Positions 23,270 through 33,505 of a stretch of DNA of 64,000 nucleotides are shown in pieces; position 1 is the stretch's first letter, and the number at the start of each line of letters is the position of its first letter. The translations under genes and the position numbers were made by a program. The DNA is from Crocodylus rhombifer (Eukaryota; Chordata; Crocodylia; Crocodylidae), in contig JAVSML010024436.1 of NCBI GenBank assembly GCA_038503035.1, positions 1 through 64,000 of the forward strand, written 5' to 3'. Below the pieces are notes generated by a model, which worked only from the letters and a program-made list of their open reading frames with translations, was not told where the DNA came from and searched no databases.

Positions 23270-23720
23270 TTCCATCTCTTTGGTGACAATTTTAACAAAG
23301 AGCAATTATGCAGAGGCCACACAAAAGGATTACACACAACACTTAAAATGTACAGAATAAATTGCGAAAATGGCGAAATAAAATCAGAACCAGGATTTCC
23401 AAGTGACAGCACCATATTCTAACAAATACATTGTGCTTAGGTATGTTGGGGAGGCAAAAAAGGGCTATGAACGGACAAGAGGAATTAGGTGGGCAACGTT
23501 TTCTGAGTTCTATATAAATCGGTTTTCTTTTATATTCATGGATATATTGTACTTGGGCCCAGACTTTGCAGTGAGACACAGGAGGGTCTCTATATTTATG
23601 AAGAACAAGTTTCAGATAGAGCCATTAGACATGAATTTAAGTGCATGAGAATTTCGTCTCTGCAAATGGAAAATATTTTCACAACATCATATTAATGGAT
23701 TTGGAAAAAGGAGGAACAGT
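23270..23720. promoter_or_regulatory. Candidate conserved non-coding element
   Basis: A repeat-free block with low-degeneracy texture (ctatataaatcggttttctt, atattcatggatatattgta, gatagagccattagacatg, catattaatggatttgg). Neighbouring DNA is looser in composition. It looks like conserved regulatory DNA, but only alignment to other amniotes could show that. Confidence 0.3.
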
Positions 23721-24669
23721 TGCATCTAATTAGAAATGCCACCGTTTGTACCAAAACCCCACTTTTGGAAAACACTAATTTGAAAATTTGTAGTTTAGGT
23801 AGATGCACCACTATTGCTACCTCAGTTCACACACAACCTCCTCTCTTCTTGTTTATTTATTTACACTGTTTAAATTACTTCTTTTATTTCTCCCCTTTCT
23901 CTGTCACTTGCAAACAATGACCTGAGCAAGCAAAGGAAGACACTATTATGCCTAATCTGTAATATTCTTATGCAGAAACAAAAGTTAATGACAGAATGTG
24001 AATTTACATTATGTAAATATTACTCCTGCCTTACATATTGTGCTAGATTTTTAAAAGTTGCATACATATAGTTACAATAAAAATTACCAGCCCAATTTAA
24101 CGCTTCATTTGTGTATGTACTTACTGTAATTAAGCATAGGAATTGGACAACTGCATGCACAAAGACTCAAGAGACTAAGAGCCAGATCCTATTCTGTGCA
24201 TCAAGACAGCTGTGATCCTATTCCACCATGCTCAAGTCCCTGAAAAAAAACCTGAATGCAACAGGAGGGCTGGCCCTTATCTTCTGCCTTCTCACTGCTT
24301 TATTGTGACTTGTGGTATGGACAGGCATTCGTTTCCAGCACTGTGGATACCTGAGAAACCTTCAGTGCTAGAAATCTGCCTATACTCTCCCTCTCTCAGG
24401 AATTCTAGCCTGAAGCTGCCACCTTTCCCCTGCCCTTCTCTGGGGACCTCCTCTGATCCCTGAGAAGAGTCAAGCAGCAAGGAAGTATGTAGGTGGTGGT
24501 TCCTGTGCCAGAAAAAAAATGCTGTTCTTTCTTGTGGAATAAACTGCATGAACACCTTTACGCCCCCAGTTTCTAGTCAAAGAATAGCATTTCTCCCACT
24601 AGAAAGGTTAAACCCATCTACCTTTAATCCTAAAGCCAAGATGATAGTGTGTTACAAAAGTAGGCATTA
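23721..24669. other. Unassigned DNA
   Basis: No recognisable gene or repeat. Overlapping open frames of 83-87 codons at 24,212-24,555 lie on opposite strands and lack domains. Confidence 0.45.
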
Positions 24670-24874
24670 TGGACACTTTTACACATGCTCCAGGAGTAGG
24701 GGAAGGGTTGCTTTATTTAGAGTGGCTCTGAAAGCCTCTCTAATTAAAGCACCACAGTGTCTTATGTATTAGCATCCCTGCGCTTCAAATGGCGGCAGGG
24801 ACACTTGAACTAAAGCTTGTTCGACGAGCTTTAGTTCAACTACCCCTGCTGTCATTTTGAAGTATAAAGACACT

Positions 24875-25502
24875 AACAGAATCATAGAAAATGAGGGCTG
24901 GAAGGGACCTCAGAAGGTCTAATCCCAACTCCCTACTCGAAGCAGAACCAGCTCCAACTAGGTCAGTGGTTCCCAACCTTTTTAGACCACTGCAAACTGT
25001 GGACCAGAAGTAACTGCGGACTGGCAAATTGCAGACCAGCATACTGCAGATTGGAAATAACCAGCATACAGTGGAGTGGCAGCCAACCTTTTTTTATACT
25101 CAGTATAAAAAAGGGGTAGCTGCCAGTCTGCAGTATGCTGGTCACTTCCAGACTTCTGGTCTGGCAGCCAACCCTCCTGCGGACCGGCAGCCAAACCTTT
25201 GCAGCCCGTTACCAGGCCACAGCCTGGGGTTTGGGAACCTCTGAACTAGATCACCCCAGTCAAAGCTTTGTCTAGCCATGCCTTAAAATCCCCCAAGGAT
25301 GGAGATTCCACCACCTCTCTAGGTAACCTGTTCCAGTGCTTCAACACCCACCTAGTGAAAAAGTTTTTCCTAATATCCAACCTAAATTTCCCTTGCTGCA
25401 ACTCGAGTCCCTTGCTCCTTGTTGTTATCTGCCACCACTGAGAACAATCCAGCTCTATCCACTTTGCAGCCCCCCTTCAGGTAGTTAAAGTCTTCTCTCA
25501 TA
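24875..25502 (-). mobile_element. 5'-truncated CR1, minus strand, split by a hAT
   Basis: On the minus strand this encodes the C-terminal end of CR1 ORF2: a degraded RLDIRKNFF-like segment, then an LPREVV-like segment, then the short 3' UTR with the 'aggtcccttccagccctcat' signature. It ends in the ttctatgattctgt-type tail at 24,875. The 5' end is truncated at about 25,502, as is usual for CR1. The copy carries no intact frame. It sits inside a MITE and is itself interrupted by a hAT at 24,964-25,243. Confidence 0.8.
24956..25251 (+). mobile_element. Non-autonomous hAT element inside CR1
   Basis: The element (24964-25243, 280 bp) starts cagtggttcccaaccttttt and ends gtttgggaacctctg. The end complement, cagaggttcccaaac, matches the start at 13 of 15 positions. 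It is flanked by aactaggt (24956-24963) and aactagat (25244-25251), 7/8 identical. The CR1 sequence reads through if the element and one duplication copy are removed. The interior repeats 'gcagaccagcatactgcag'-type words. These are Charlie-like hAT features. No transposase is present. Confidence 0.85.
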
Positions 25503-25634
25503 ATACACGAGATGCAGAAGCTGGCTGGAGTGCGGTAATTACCACACTCCAGCAGACTCAATTAATCGAGTCTGTTCCAATGTGCTGTAATTACAGCGTG
25601 TTAGAGCAGCCCTGCAGCACATCTACAGGCACCC

Positions 25635-26090
25635 TAACACTTCTTCAGGGACTCAATCAGGGAGTAATCACAATGAAGTGCCCAACTGGTAGAACAGGAC
25701 TTGGAGGAAATTGTGCGCATAATTCCAGAATTATTGATGTGATTTATATGCCACCCTTCCCAACAAAGGCTCAGGTGGCTTACACTAAAAGAACAGAGTA
25801 ACTTATAAAATAGGAGAGCAACAACAGAAGAAGTCAACTTAAAAGGGGTACTAAAATATCAACAGAAAACAGAGATCCACTAAGCAATTATCTTGGCCTA
25901 ACTGTTTGCAGGATGGTTTTACAGTGCTTCGAAAAGATGTCTAGGCTCAGGCTCTGGCAGGGCTCAAGGGAAGGAGTTTCAGAAACAGGGAGCAACTGGA
26001 CATGCTTTCACCAAGCAAACCTGATATACTGATGGTGCTAATAGGAGCTTGTTCTCAGCTGACCATAGGCATTGTGTGGCAGACCCATGC
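25635..26090. repeat. Possible old interspersed repeat
   Basis: The stretch 25,735-25,800 (gatttatatgccaccct, aaaggctcaggtggcttaca) resembles a widespread reptile pattern 'TTTATATRCCGCCC...AAGGCTCAGGGCGGCTTACA'. The rest of the interval is unassigned. I cannot name the family. Confidence 0.35.
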
Positions 26091-27280
26091 CCGCAGCACC
26101 ACCACTAATGTGTTCTGCCCACCTGGGTGCTACCCCAGGGCCTACTCACCTGCCACAACTTGATGTTGTTTAAGGTTACCTGGGGGTGTTGTTTAGTGCT
26201 CCTCTTCTGTGACCCAGGGGTCTCTGCTGCTATTTCTTCTGTGAGGCTCCTCCTCCCCTGCACCTCACCTTTTCCACTTGGATGATCTGCTTTGACTAGC
26301 TCTGGAACCAGACGCTGGTGCCATTTGTTCCCTTGCAACTCCTGCCCATACTGTTCTTAGCAGGAGCATGGCCAGGCTCTCCCACCTTAGCGAATGTGGG
26401 AGTAACTTAACTGTAACTGAACACAAGATGCTCTCACGGTACAGACAAGCAGGGCGCCGGTGCTACATGCCTCGAATCACTTCAATTCCACACCCTAGGC
26501 TCAGCAGAACATGTTTTACCCGGTTCCCACACACTTCCTCAGACGCAAGTACACTCTGGGTGGGCCAGCACCTTAGACCTGTTGGCGTTTGGCCACATGA
26601 CATGCTGCTTCACAAGACGTTCCCTTACACTTGCTTGGGCCTTGTGATGCTGGCACTGCCCTTGCAGGAATTTTTTTCTCTGGGCTCACTCATACATGAT
26701 GCATGGAAACCCAGGGGCACTCGATGAGCTTCCTCTCTTGGTGAGTCCCACAAGTCCTTCTTGGACAGCCCACATCCTGTCTTGACTACCCTCAGAATAC
26801 CTGGTGGCATTGTGGTGAGCAAGCGGTTGCTTACTCAGGCATGCATCCCGTGCCTTACCAGTCGCGGCTCCTGCACCAATACCTGCTCTCTCTCCCACAA
26901 CCTCCCGGCTGTCTGCAGCTTCTGCTGGTTCGGCAGGGGCTCCTGCTTCAGGAAGGATCCCCAGTTCTACTGCTGCAGATAAGTATTTCCCCAGGCCCCC
27001 TATGGACTGGGCTCTAGTAGTGTTATCCACCGGCTAGCTTCTGCGGGGGCTCACTGGTTCTGCTCCGAGTGTGGGGAGGGTATCATGTAGCACTTCTTCC
27101 TCCCCCTGAGCTACAGCTAAGGAGATCCTTTTATCCTGGGAGCCCTCCAGGGTTTGGCCACTCCACAGGGCCCTGCCTGGCCACATGGGGCTGGCCAATT
27201 TACCCACGGACCAGCCACCTGGACACCAGCGCTGCAGTGAGTTGGCCGTGAGCCTGCTAAGCATCGCAATACAGTTTAGC
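26091..27280. other. GC-rich DNA of unknown origin
   Basis: About 1.2 kb that is more GC- and CpG-rich than its surroundings (for example agcagggcgccggtgctac, agtcgcggctcctgcacc). It has open frames of 73-119 codons on both strands, none with a recognisable domain. I see no terminal repeats, target duplications or CR1 signatures. A degraded endogenous retroelement LTR or an unannotated promoter/CpG island are both possible. Nothing here decides between them. Confidence 0.3.
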
Positions 27281-28058
27281 TTTGCAATTATGAAAATCCA
27301 AATGTTAAGTAGTTGGGGGGTTTTTGTTGCCAGGTTTGACTATTCCCTCTGTCCCCCTTTCCCCCCAACAGAATTTAAGTCTGAAAAACCAGACCAAAGT
27401 TCACAACATTCTGCTTTTTAACCCTATCAGCAGGGTAGAGAAATCTTCTTGCTGTTTTCAATAACAAAAAAAAAATGGAATTTTAAATTCTCACACCAAT
27501 AATTTTCCAATCAAATCCTTCATGTTGTCTAAATGGATTTACTTTAAATGGTCTAACAAGATTATGTCAATACACAGAGACTGAATTATAGCAGCAACAT
27601 TTAATAAAGTTAAAAATCCATCAGAGAACTGTAACATTCTCCTTCCAGCTGATCTCCTCCCACTAAAGTGGTCTCCAGTTCATAAGGAGGACACAAACCA
27701 TCATGAAGCCTGCAGTATCATACGTTACAAATACATACATTCTGGCAAATTTGCACTCAATGCCTATTTAATGATAGGTTACTAAGCAGCTTACAGTCCT
27801 AAATAATTTTATGCTAAGCCACTATTATAGGGATGCTCTGTGGCAAGCTTTTTAAAAACTATCATTTTGTTGTTATTAGGTGAGGAGCAAAATTTTATTA
27901 TAATATCTATATTTTAAATCACTTCCCTCAAAATGGATTGTGCTGATGTAGTAGCAGTGAACATTGGGAAGGACATGTCACACTGAGGAAGCTGCTAGGC
28001 CAAAAAAAGAGAGAAGAAAAAAAGATGTTAATTTCAGCTACATTAATGTATATTTGAA
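27281..28058. other. Unassigned AT-rich DNA
   Basis: No recognisable gene or repeat. Confidence 0.45.
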
Positions 28059-28130
28059 GTGCCATACTGGGTCAGACCAATGGTTTATTTATCTCTGTAT
28101 CCTGTCTCCGACAGTGGCAAGAATGGATAC
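28059..28130 (-). mobile_element. Antisense CR1-type LINE 3' fragment
   Basis: The words gccatactgggtcagaccaa, tggtttatttatctctgtat and cctgtctccgacagtggcaa are the antisense signature of a CR1-type LINE 3' end. The match is better than in the related copy at 2,904-2,992. Confidence 0.7.
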
Positions 28131-28837
28131 TTTAGAGGGAGAGCGTACGAACAGACATTGAATCTTTTTGCCAAATGGACAGAGGACAAAAAACAAGGGA
28201 TGTGCTCAAAGATAAGGCTGAGAAAAGAGAGGGGGAGTAAAGACTATATTCAAACTTTTAATAGGCAATAACACATTTTCTGGAAGACGTAATTCCAAAA
28301 ACATCTGGCAGAGATTCAGGGCATCCATCACCACATGCAAAATAAGGGTCAGTTGGCCATACTGTGAAACATTAAGCCGAAGGTTTTGAGAGTCATAAAC
28401 TGTATAAAACATACATGTGCCAAATGTATGCCCCTCCCTGGTTGTACACTTTTTTTTGGTAAACTCTGTCCTAGACTTATGTCCTTCAATGCATCAATAG
28501 TGGGAAACGTCTAGTAAACTAAACTCAGAGGAATTAAGACCGAATAAAAACAGACAATGCATAAATATTCTAAGGCCCCTTTTAAGGAAACAAAAGAGTA
28601 ACAAGATAGCCAAAAGCCTGAGACAAAAAGCAGAGCTGTTGGTTTTGCTAGAGGGCTGTAATTAGTGAGGAATGAACTACTTTGGAGAAATTAAAGAAAC
28701 TAAATCTTCCAGGTCTCAGTCTTTCCAGGAATAGATCAGGCTCTTAAGTAAACCTAGTAGCCTCTGCTGGGTATTTCAAAGCTGCTTTACTGACATCATC
28801 TTTTTTTGTTTTTATTTCTACATGCTTTTAGTTCAGG
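28131..28837. other. Unassigned DNA
   Basis: No recognisable gene or repeat. Confidence 0.4.
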
Positions 28838-28990
28838 GGTATCAAGCATATAGCATGCAAAGCTAATTTATCCAGACTGCAGGGCTACCAGAAGCTGGGG
28901 GCGCGGCCAGTGCTGCCAATCTGGAGCTACTGGGCTCCAGTGGATGTGGCCATTGGTATGTGGAGGGCGCGTGCAGGCTCTTGCAGGCAC
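28838..28990 (+). mobile_element. Possible hAT-type fragment
   Basis: The stretch caggggtatcaagcatatag resembles the start of the hAT-type elements at 10,897 and 52,143. It is followed by a GC-richer block. No second end or target duplication could be found. Confidence 0.35.
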
Positions 28991-29774
28991 TATAACCTTC
29001 AAGACTTTGCTCTGGTGACAAATACATCAGTTCACAGATGGTAAAGCCAAAATGGACTACGATCTTCATCTACCCTGAGCTTCTTCTGTATAGCACAGGC
29101 CATAGGATTTCTTTGTTCTGTTCTCCCTACATAAGCTGCCCTCTAGCAAGTATTAAAAGAACCTCCCCCATTAGGAAAAGTTACTCCGCAGTGACAGAAC
29201 TTCTTGAACCCTTTTCTAAAATAATTGGAGAATCAGGGCACCTGACTGCATGAACCACTTGGCTAGGGGCAGAAGTTGCACATAAACTGATTTAAAGGAT
29301 CAGAAACTAATTTAAACCTGTAACAGAACAGAAGTTCAGTGCCCATAAGCTAGTTTCAAAATGGCCAAAACTGGTTTTAGACAAACCTGGTTTAATGTAG
29401 AATCAGACTTAACTGATTGAGGTCAAACCGGTTTAGGGAACTTCTGCCCCAGATTCCTTCCTTGTTCAAGTTAAATCATAGTCCCCCCAGCATCCCAGCA
29501 TGCTCTGCATGCCCTGGGCTGGGCTGGGCTGTGCTGTCTGCTCCAGAGAGGCAGGCTGGCCCTCCCCTTCTGCTCTCTAGGCGGAGCAGTGAGAGCTGGC
29601 TGACAAAGGGGCTAGGGTGGCAAACCTGGCTAGGGACCACACCTGGGATTGCCTGGTGGCGGGGGCAGCCCTTGCCAGATCTTTCCCTCTGGAACAGAGG
29701 GGGTGGGTTGTGGGGCATGGCAGAGCAACAGCTTGAGAGGGACTCCCCTGCTCCTCCCTCCCTCCACCCCAAGC

Positions 29775-30110
29775 AAACCTGTGCTGAGGTCTGGGGTCCC
29801 AGAGCTTTAATCCTCCTGTTTATAGCTCAGTGTGCTGCCCACACCCCCTCCTCTCTGCTGGAGCAGGGTGTGGGATCTAGGCAGGCAATAGCCTGTGAGG
29901 GACTGCCCCCCCAGACAAACCCCAGCTGGGATCTGGCAGGGACTTTAATCTCCCCTTCCCCAACTCAGTGCTGCCTACACCCCCTGCTCTCTGCTGGAGC
30001 AGGGCATGGGGCATGGGCAGGTAACAGCCTGAAAAGAACTGCCCTTCCTCTCCCCAGACAAAACCCAGCTGGGGGACTGGGGGGGGGGGTTTAATCCCCC
30101 CTTTTCTCAG
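29775..30110 (+). repeat. Tandem ~140-bp units inside copy B
   Basis: Units share 'cagctgggatctggcaggga', 'ctttaatc', 'cccctgctctctgctggagc', 'agggcatgggg', 'ggcaggtaacagcctg' and 'cccagacaaac'. Two complete units and a partial third are visible. The second unit ends with a long G run at about 30,080-30,090. Confidence 0.7.
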
Positions 30111-30120
30111 TGTGCTGGAA

Positions 30121-30590
30121 CCAAGCCCTGCAGGACCAGACTGAGAGGTGGGAGGTGTTGGCAAGGACCTGACACAATTATGACATGTGTGTGCTGGAGA
30201 TGGTGTTAAGGGAACAGGAGAAGGACTGTTTGGGCTGATGTGACCAAAGAAAGCACAGAACTACATTTACAAATGGCAGGAGACCAGCAGACTTCACCCA
30301 CTCTCACCTCTGGCAGAGACTGAGGCAAGCAGTTGATAAGGGGAGGGGGCATAATTGCTCTCAGCGCCCCCCAGGCTATGGGGGAGGGGGAAGAGGCTGA
30401 GGAACTGGGCTAGTGCCCTGCCACCTGTGAGCACAGGGCCAAGCCGTACAGGACCAGACTGAGAGGTGGGAGGTGTTGACAAAGACCTGGCACAATCATC
30501 ACATGTACGTGCTGGAGATAGAGGAACAGGAGAGGGTTGCAGACAACTTGAGCTACTGTGTCCAAAGAAAGCAGAGAACTACATTTACAT
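30121..30590 (+). repeat. Direct duplication of ~150 bp, 318 bp apart
   Basis: The segment starting caagccctgcaggaccagac (30,122) recurs as caagccgtacaggaccagac (30,440). Both are followed by tgagaggtgggaggtgttg, gcacaat, cacatgt, gtgctggaga and aaagaaagca-type text, ending in gaactacatttaca. Similarity is high enough to show a relatively recent internal duplication. Confidence 0.8.
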
Positions 30591-31128
30591 TATAAAGCAG
30601 AACCTGTAGAAGTTGAGTGACTGGAATACCTAAGCAAGGACTTTCTGAATACCTGGCTGTAAGGAGGCAAGTTTCTTTAGGTAGATGTGATATCTTTTAT
30701 TAGACCAGCTGAGAAGTTGGAAAAAAGTTACTTGCAAACTTTTAGGCACAAGCACCTTTCTTTAGGCATAGGCACTGCTCCCTCCTGCCCCTCCATCCAT
30801 GAACCTCCCAGGCAGACCCAGGCTGGGGTCCCCACCCTCCAATGGGCTAGCCCAGGCTGGTGCCTGGCCATACCCCCTTCTCTGGAGAAGGAAGTGAGGA
30901 GGAAAGCCTTGGGGGGCTTCTCTCTTCCATTCCCTTTGGCAATAGCTGGCAGGCGTACTCTATAGCCCCCCAGCTTCTGGCCTGAGCCACTGCAGGCACG
31001 TGGCTGTATTTTCTGAATCAAGAGTGAATGTCTGTTCATTTGCTTATTGGTTCAATCCGTGCAACTTAGATTAACTTGCAAAGACCAAATCGATTCAGCA
31101 TCCGGCTTTTTGACCATCTGTACTTAGC

Positions 31129-31789
31129 CCTTGTTCTAGATCTAGTCTGATTCCCTTTTCATAGGTATTATAAGGAGTTCCCTTATAAACACAGACTTTT
31201 TTTACATTTCTCAAAATTCACCTTTGCCATGATGCCTACTAAAACCCAACCACAGTTAAGCAGAAGGTATGTCATTAGCTTGCTATACTACTTATTTACT
31301 GTACACAGCAGCAGTTTCTCATCTTTTTACAAGTTCTTCAGTGCCTAGTGCAATAAGGTATAATAGAATAGGTGCTACAAAATATAAATAACCCACCATA
31401 TCCTCACATCTTTTCTAGACAGAAATACTACACTGGGTTCTACCATGATCTTCACCTAGTATCTGTTTGGAAACTGAAGCTAATGCAGAACACAGCAATT
31501 TTCTGGTTAAGTGGAATATCCTACCAAACATGAAACACCATGAACATGGTCTGGAAACTGCCTGCCTTGGAGATGGTCTCTCACCCATGTTTCAGAGTGT
31601 TATATTTAGAAAGCGGTACGTAATAGAGGTATGCAAGGTATTCATCATGAAAGGACCTCAGCTTCAAAATATAGTTTTCTTAGTTATTTCATTTGAAACC
31701 ATCCTGATGTGTTAGGCTTTAACCACACATTTTTAAAAAAAGGAATTTGGAAAAGAGCCGGGGAAGAAAAGATGCAAGTAATTATCTTA
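31129..31789. other. Unassigned DNA
   Basis: Mostly nothing recognisable. The piece cttcagtgcctagtgcaata near 31,337 followed by taggtgctacaaaat resembles the tail of an old amniote SINE/LINE ('CAGYGCCTAGCACAATG...AGGYGCTAC'). Confidence 0.35.
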
Positions 31790-31950
31790 TGAGGGTGAGT
31801 GTTTACTGCTACTCTGTTAAACATAGAGAGATGGCCAGAGTTTGAGAGAGAGCTGAAAAAGAGTCTCATGGTTATCTGGATGCTGTTGGCATAAATAAAG
31901 AAACCTTTTTGTTCAAGTGGCTCCTGACACAGTGATATGAACCCACAACA
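31790..31950 (+). repeat. 5' LTR of a Ty3/Gypsy element
   Basis: The last ~145 bases match 34,874-35,005. Shared words include ctgttaaacat, gagagagc, tttcatgg/tctcatgg, ggcataaataaagaaacct, gttcaagtggctcctgac and gaacccacaaca. It contains the polyadenylation signal AATAAA (cataaataaagaaacc). The upstream boundary is blurred by divergence. The LTR is followed directly by the internal region with gag. Confidence 0.7.
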
Positions 31951-32019
31951 TGACAGGGCAGCAGAAATGGATTAAAACAAGTGATTGTGTCATGTGGACT
32001 GAATTTTGGGAGGAAAAAA

Positions 32020-32411
32020 ATGGAGCAACTATGGGATCTAGCAGATCTGAAACTCTCCAGCCATGCAGCAGAGAACTGGAAGAGGTTTGAGCAGTAAATC
32101 AACCTGTACATCATGAGGACGAGTAGAGCCACTGAGACGTGAAGTGACAAAAAGGTAGCTATTTTTCTGAATATAGCAAATGCTGCAGCTGAGGCACTGG
32201 ATGTATATAACAGTCAGCAACTGAGTCAAGCCAAGCAGACTGATTATAAGAGAGTGGTCAAAATGTTTAAGGAGTACTGCACTCAGAAAAAGAATGGGAC
32301 TTTTGAAAGATACCAGTTCCACATGAGGTCACAAAAAGAGGGAGAGTCCTTCGGAGAATCTGAAAGCAGTCTCAAGAGTGCTGAGTGAATCCTGTAATTT
32401 TGGAGACTTCA
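32020..32411 (+). pseudogene. Gag fragment of the Ty3/Gypsy element
   Basis: In one frame from the ATG at 32020, the sequence shows an 'NWKRFEQ' start, then 'KVAIFLNIANAAAEALDVYN', then 'FKEYCTQKKNGTFERYQF' and 'QKEGESF'. This is the typical order of the Gag capsid region in vertebrate Ty3/Gypsy elements (W.RF, then AL.VYN, then EYC.P..N.TFERY.F, then QKEGES). Two in-frame stops break it: TAA at about 32,096 and TGA near 32,139. The nucleocapsid part with zinc knuckles is absent, because the sequence runs into the inserted GGCTAG copy C at 32,414. Gag would form the particle shell; this remnant cannot. Confidence 0.75.
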
Positions 32412-32413
32412 CA

Positions 32414-33505
32414 GGCTAGTTGCACATAAACCAGTTTAAGTGATCAGAAACTAATTTAAACCTGTAACAGAACAGAAGTCCAGTGTGCATAAACTGCTTT
32501 CAAAATGGCTGAAACTGGTTTAAGATAAACCTGGTTGGATATAATATCAGACTGAACTGATTTAGGTCAAACCAGGTTATGGAACTTCTGTTCCAGACAC
32601 CTTCCTGGTTTAAGTTAACTCAAAGTCCCCAGAATCCCAGCATGCTTTGCAGCCCTGGGCTGTGCTGTCTACTCCAGCAGAGCAGGGTTGGCTCTGTTCT
32701 CTAGCTGGCTGAGAAGAGGGTTGGGGTGGTAAACCTGGGTCCAGACCCCAGCAGCCCCTCATAGGCTTTTCCTTGCACTTGCCACTGGAGTGGAGGTGGG
32801 GGTGTCCAGACGCTGGGCCTCCAGCAGAATAAGGCAGAGGGGGTGGGGAAGGGGCTTTAAACCCTAGCCCTTGACAAGCTACCCTGCTCGCCACTACAGC
32901 AGAGGGGGTGAGGGTGGGGATGTGGCCAGATGCCAGCTGGGACCAGAGTGCTGAGCTGGAGGGGAGGGAGAGGAGTTTAAACTCTGGAGTACCACAGGGC
33001 CAAGGGAGGTGTTTTAAACTCCCCCCTGCCCCGCCCCCCCGGTGTGCTGGCCCAGGCTGAGATCTGGCCACACCCCCAACCCCCTCCCAGAGGAAGCAGG
33101 GGAAACACCTGGCAGGGGCTGCCCCGTTCCCCCCACACACCCCCCCAGCTGGGTCTGTGCAGATTGGGGTAAGGGTTTAACCCCCCCCACCCCAATCATA
33201 TTCAGGGGTCCTGCTGGGGGCTGGCCAGGCCCCCCAACTCAAGCAGGGAGGGGTGAAAGACCTCGGAGGGCTTCACACCCAGCTTCCCTCCAGCCTTCGT
33301 ACCATTGCCGAAGGGAAGGGAAGGGAAGGTGTACTATAGCACCCTGCAGCTTCTGGGCTAAGCTACTGCAGGCATTTGGCTGAATTTCCAGAATCAAAAG
33401 TGAATGTCTGTTCGCTTGCTTCTGGTTCAATCTACACAGTTTAGACTAACCTGCAAAGATCAAACTGATTCAGCCCTGGGCATTTTGACTGCCTGTACTT
33501 AGCTC
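32414..33505 (+). mobile_element. GGCTAG-ended repeat, copy C, inserted in the Ty3/Gypsy element
   Basis: The start (ggctagttgcacataaacca, then gtttaagtgatcagaaac) and end (tttagactaacctgcaaaga, then actgcctgtacttagct) match copies A and B. It lies between Gag and the protease motif of the Ty3/Gypsy element. The 5' section has AAACCAGTTTA-type motifs. The middle is GC-rich with C/G runs, giving overlapping open frames up to 176 codons on the minus strand that I reject as coding. Confidence 0.75.

Larger units (their letters stand above)
24670..25634. mobile_element. Hairpin MITE, split by a CR1 (outer level of a triple nest)
   Basis: The left part (24670-24873) matches the element at 63,783-64,000 almost throughout (ttttacacatgctc, gagtggctct, attaaagc, tattagcatcc/tatcagtgtcc, then a hairpin). 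The hairpin at 24808-24846 pairs gaactaaagctt with the later gagctttagttc. The right part resumes at about 25,503 (tacacgagatgcagaagc), corresponding to tacagcagatgc at the end of the second copy. It continues to 25,634, with more palindromes (gagtgcggtaattaccacactc, actcaattaatcgagt). The complement of its end (gggtgcctgtagatgtgctg) resembles the start (ggacacttttacacatgctc). Removing the CR1 restores one continuous element of about 340 bp. Confidence 0.7.
29261..31128 (+). mobile_element. GGCTAG-ended repeat, copy B (longest copy)
   Basis: The start (ggctaggggcagaagttgca, then cataaactgatttaaagg) and the end (accatctgtacttagcc) match copies A and C. The complement of the end (ggctaagtacagatgg) resembles the start, so short inverted ends are possible. 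The first 200 bases carry several AAACCGGTTTA-like motifs, including an exact AAACCGGTTT at 29425-29434. The GC-rich middle holds about three tandem ~140-bp units (29,775-30,110) and a ~150-bp direct duplication (30,121-30,273 with 30,439-30,590). A 225-codon open frame (29,417-30,094) follows the tandem units and shows no domain. The class is unknown, and no transposase or reverse transcriptase is seen. Confidence 0.7.

Noticed and set aside
29417..30094. 225-codon open frame on the plus strand
   Set aside because: It lies in the GC-rich tandem units of copy B, its peptide repeats with the DNA units, and no domain, start context or splice signals are seen.
32610..33140. 176-codon minus-strand open frame
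   Set aside because: It lies within GGCTAG-ended copy C, inside a Gypsy element, in proline/glycine-rich GC-rich repeat DNA. No domain.
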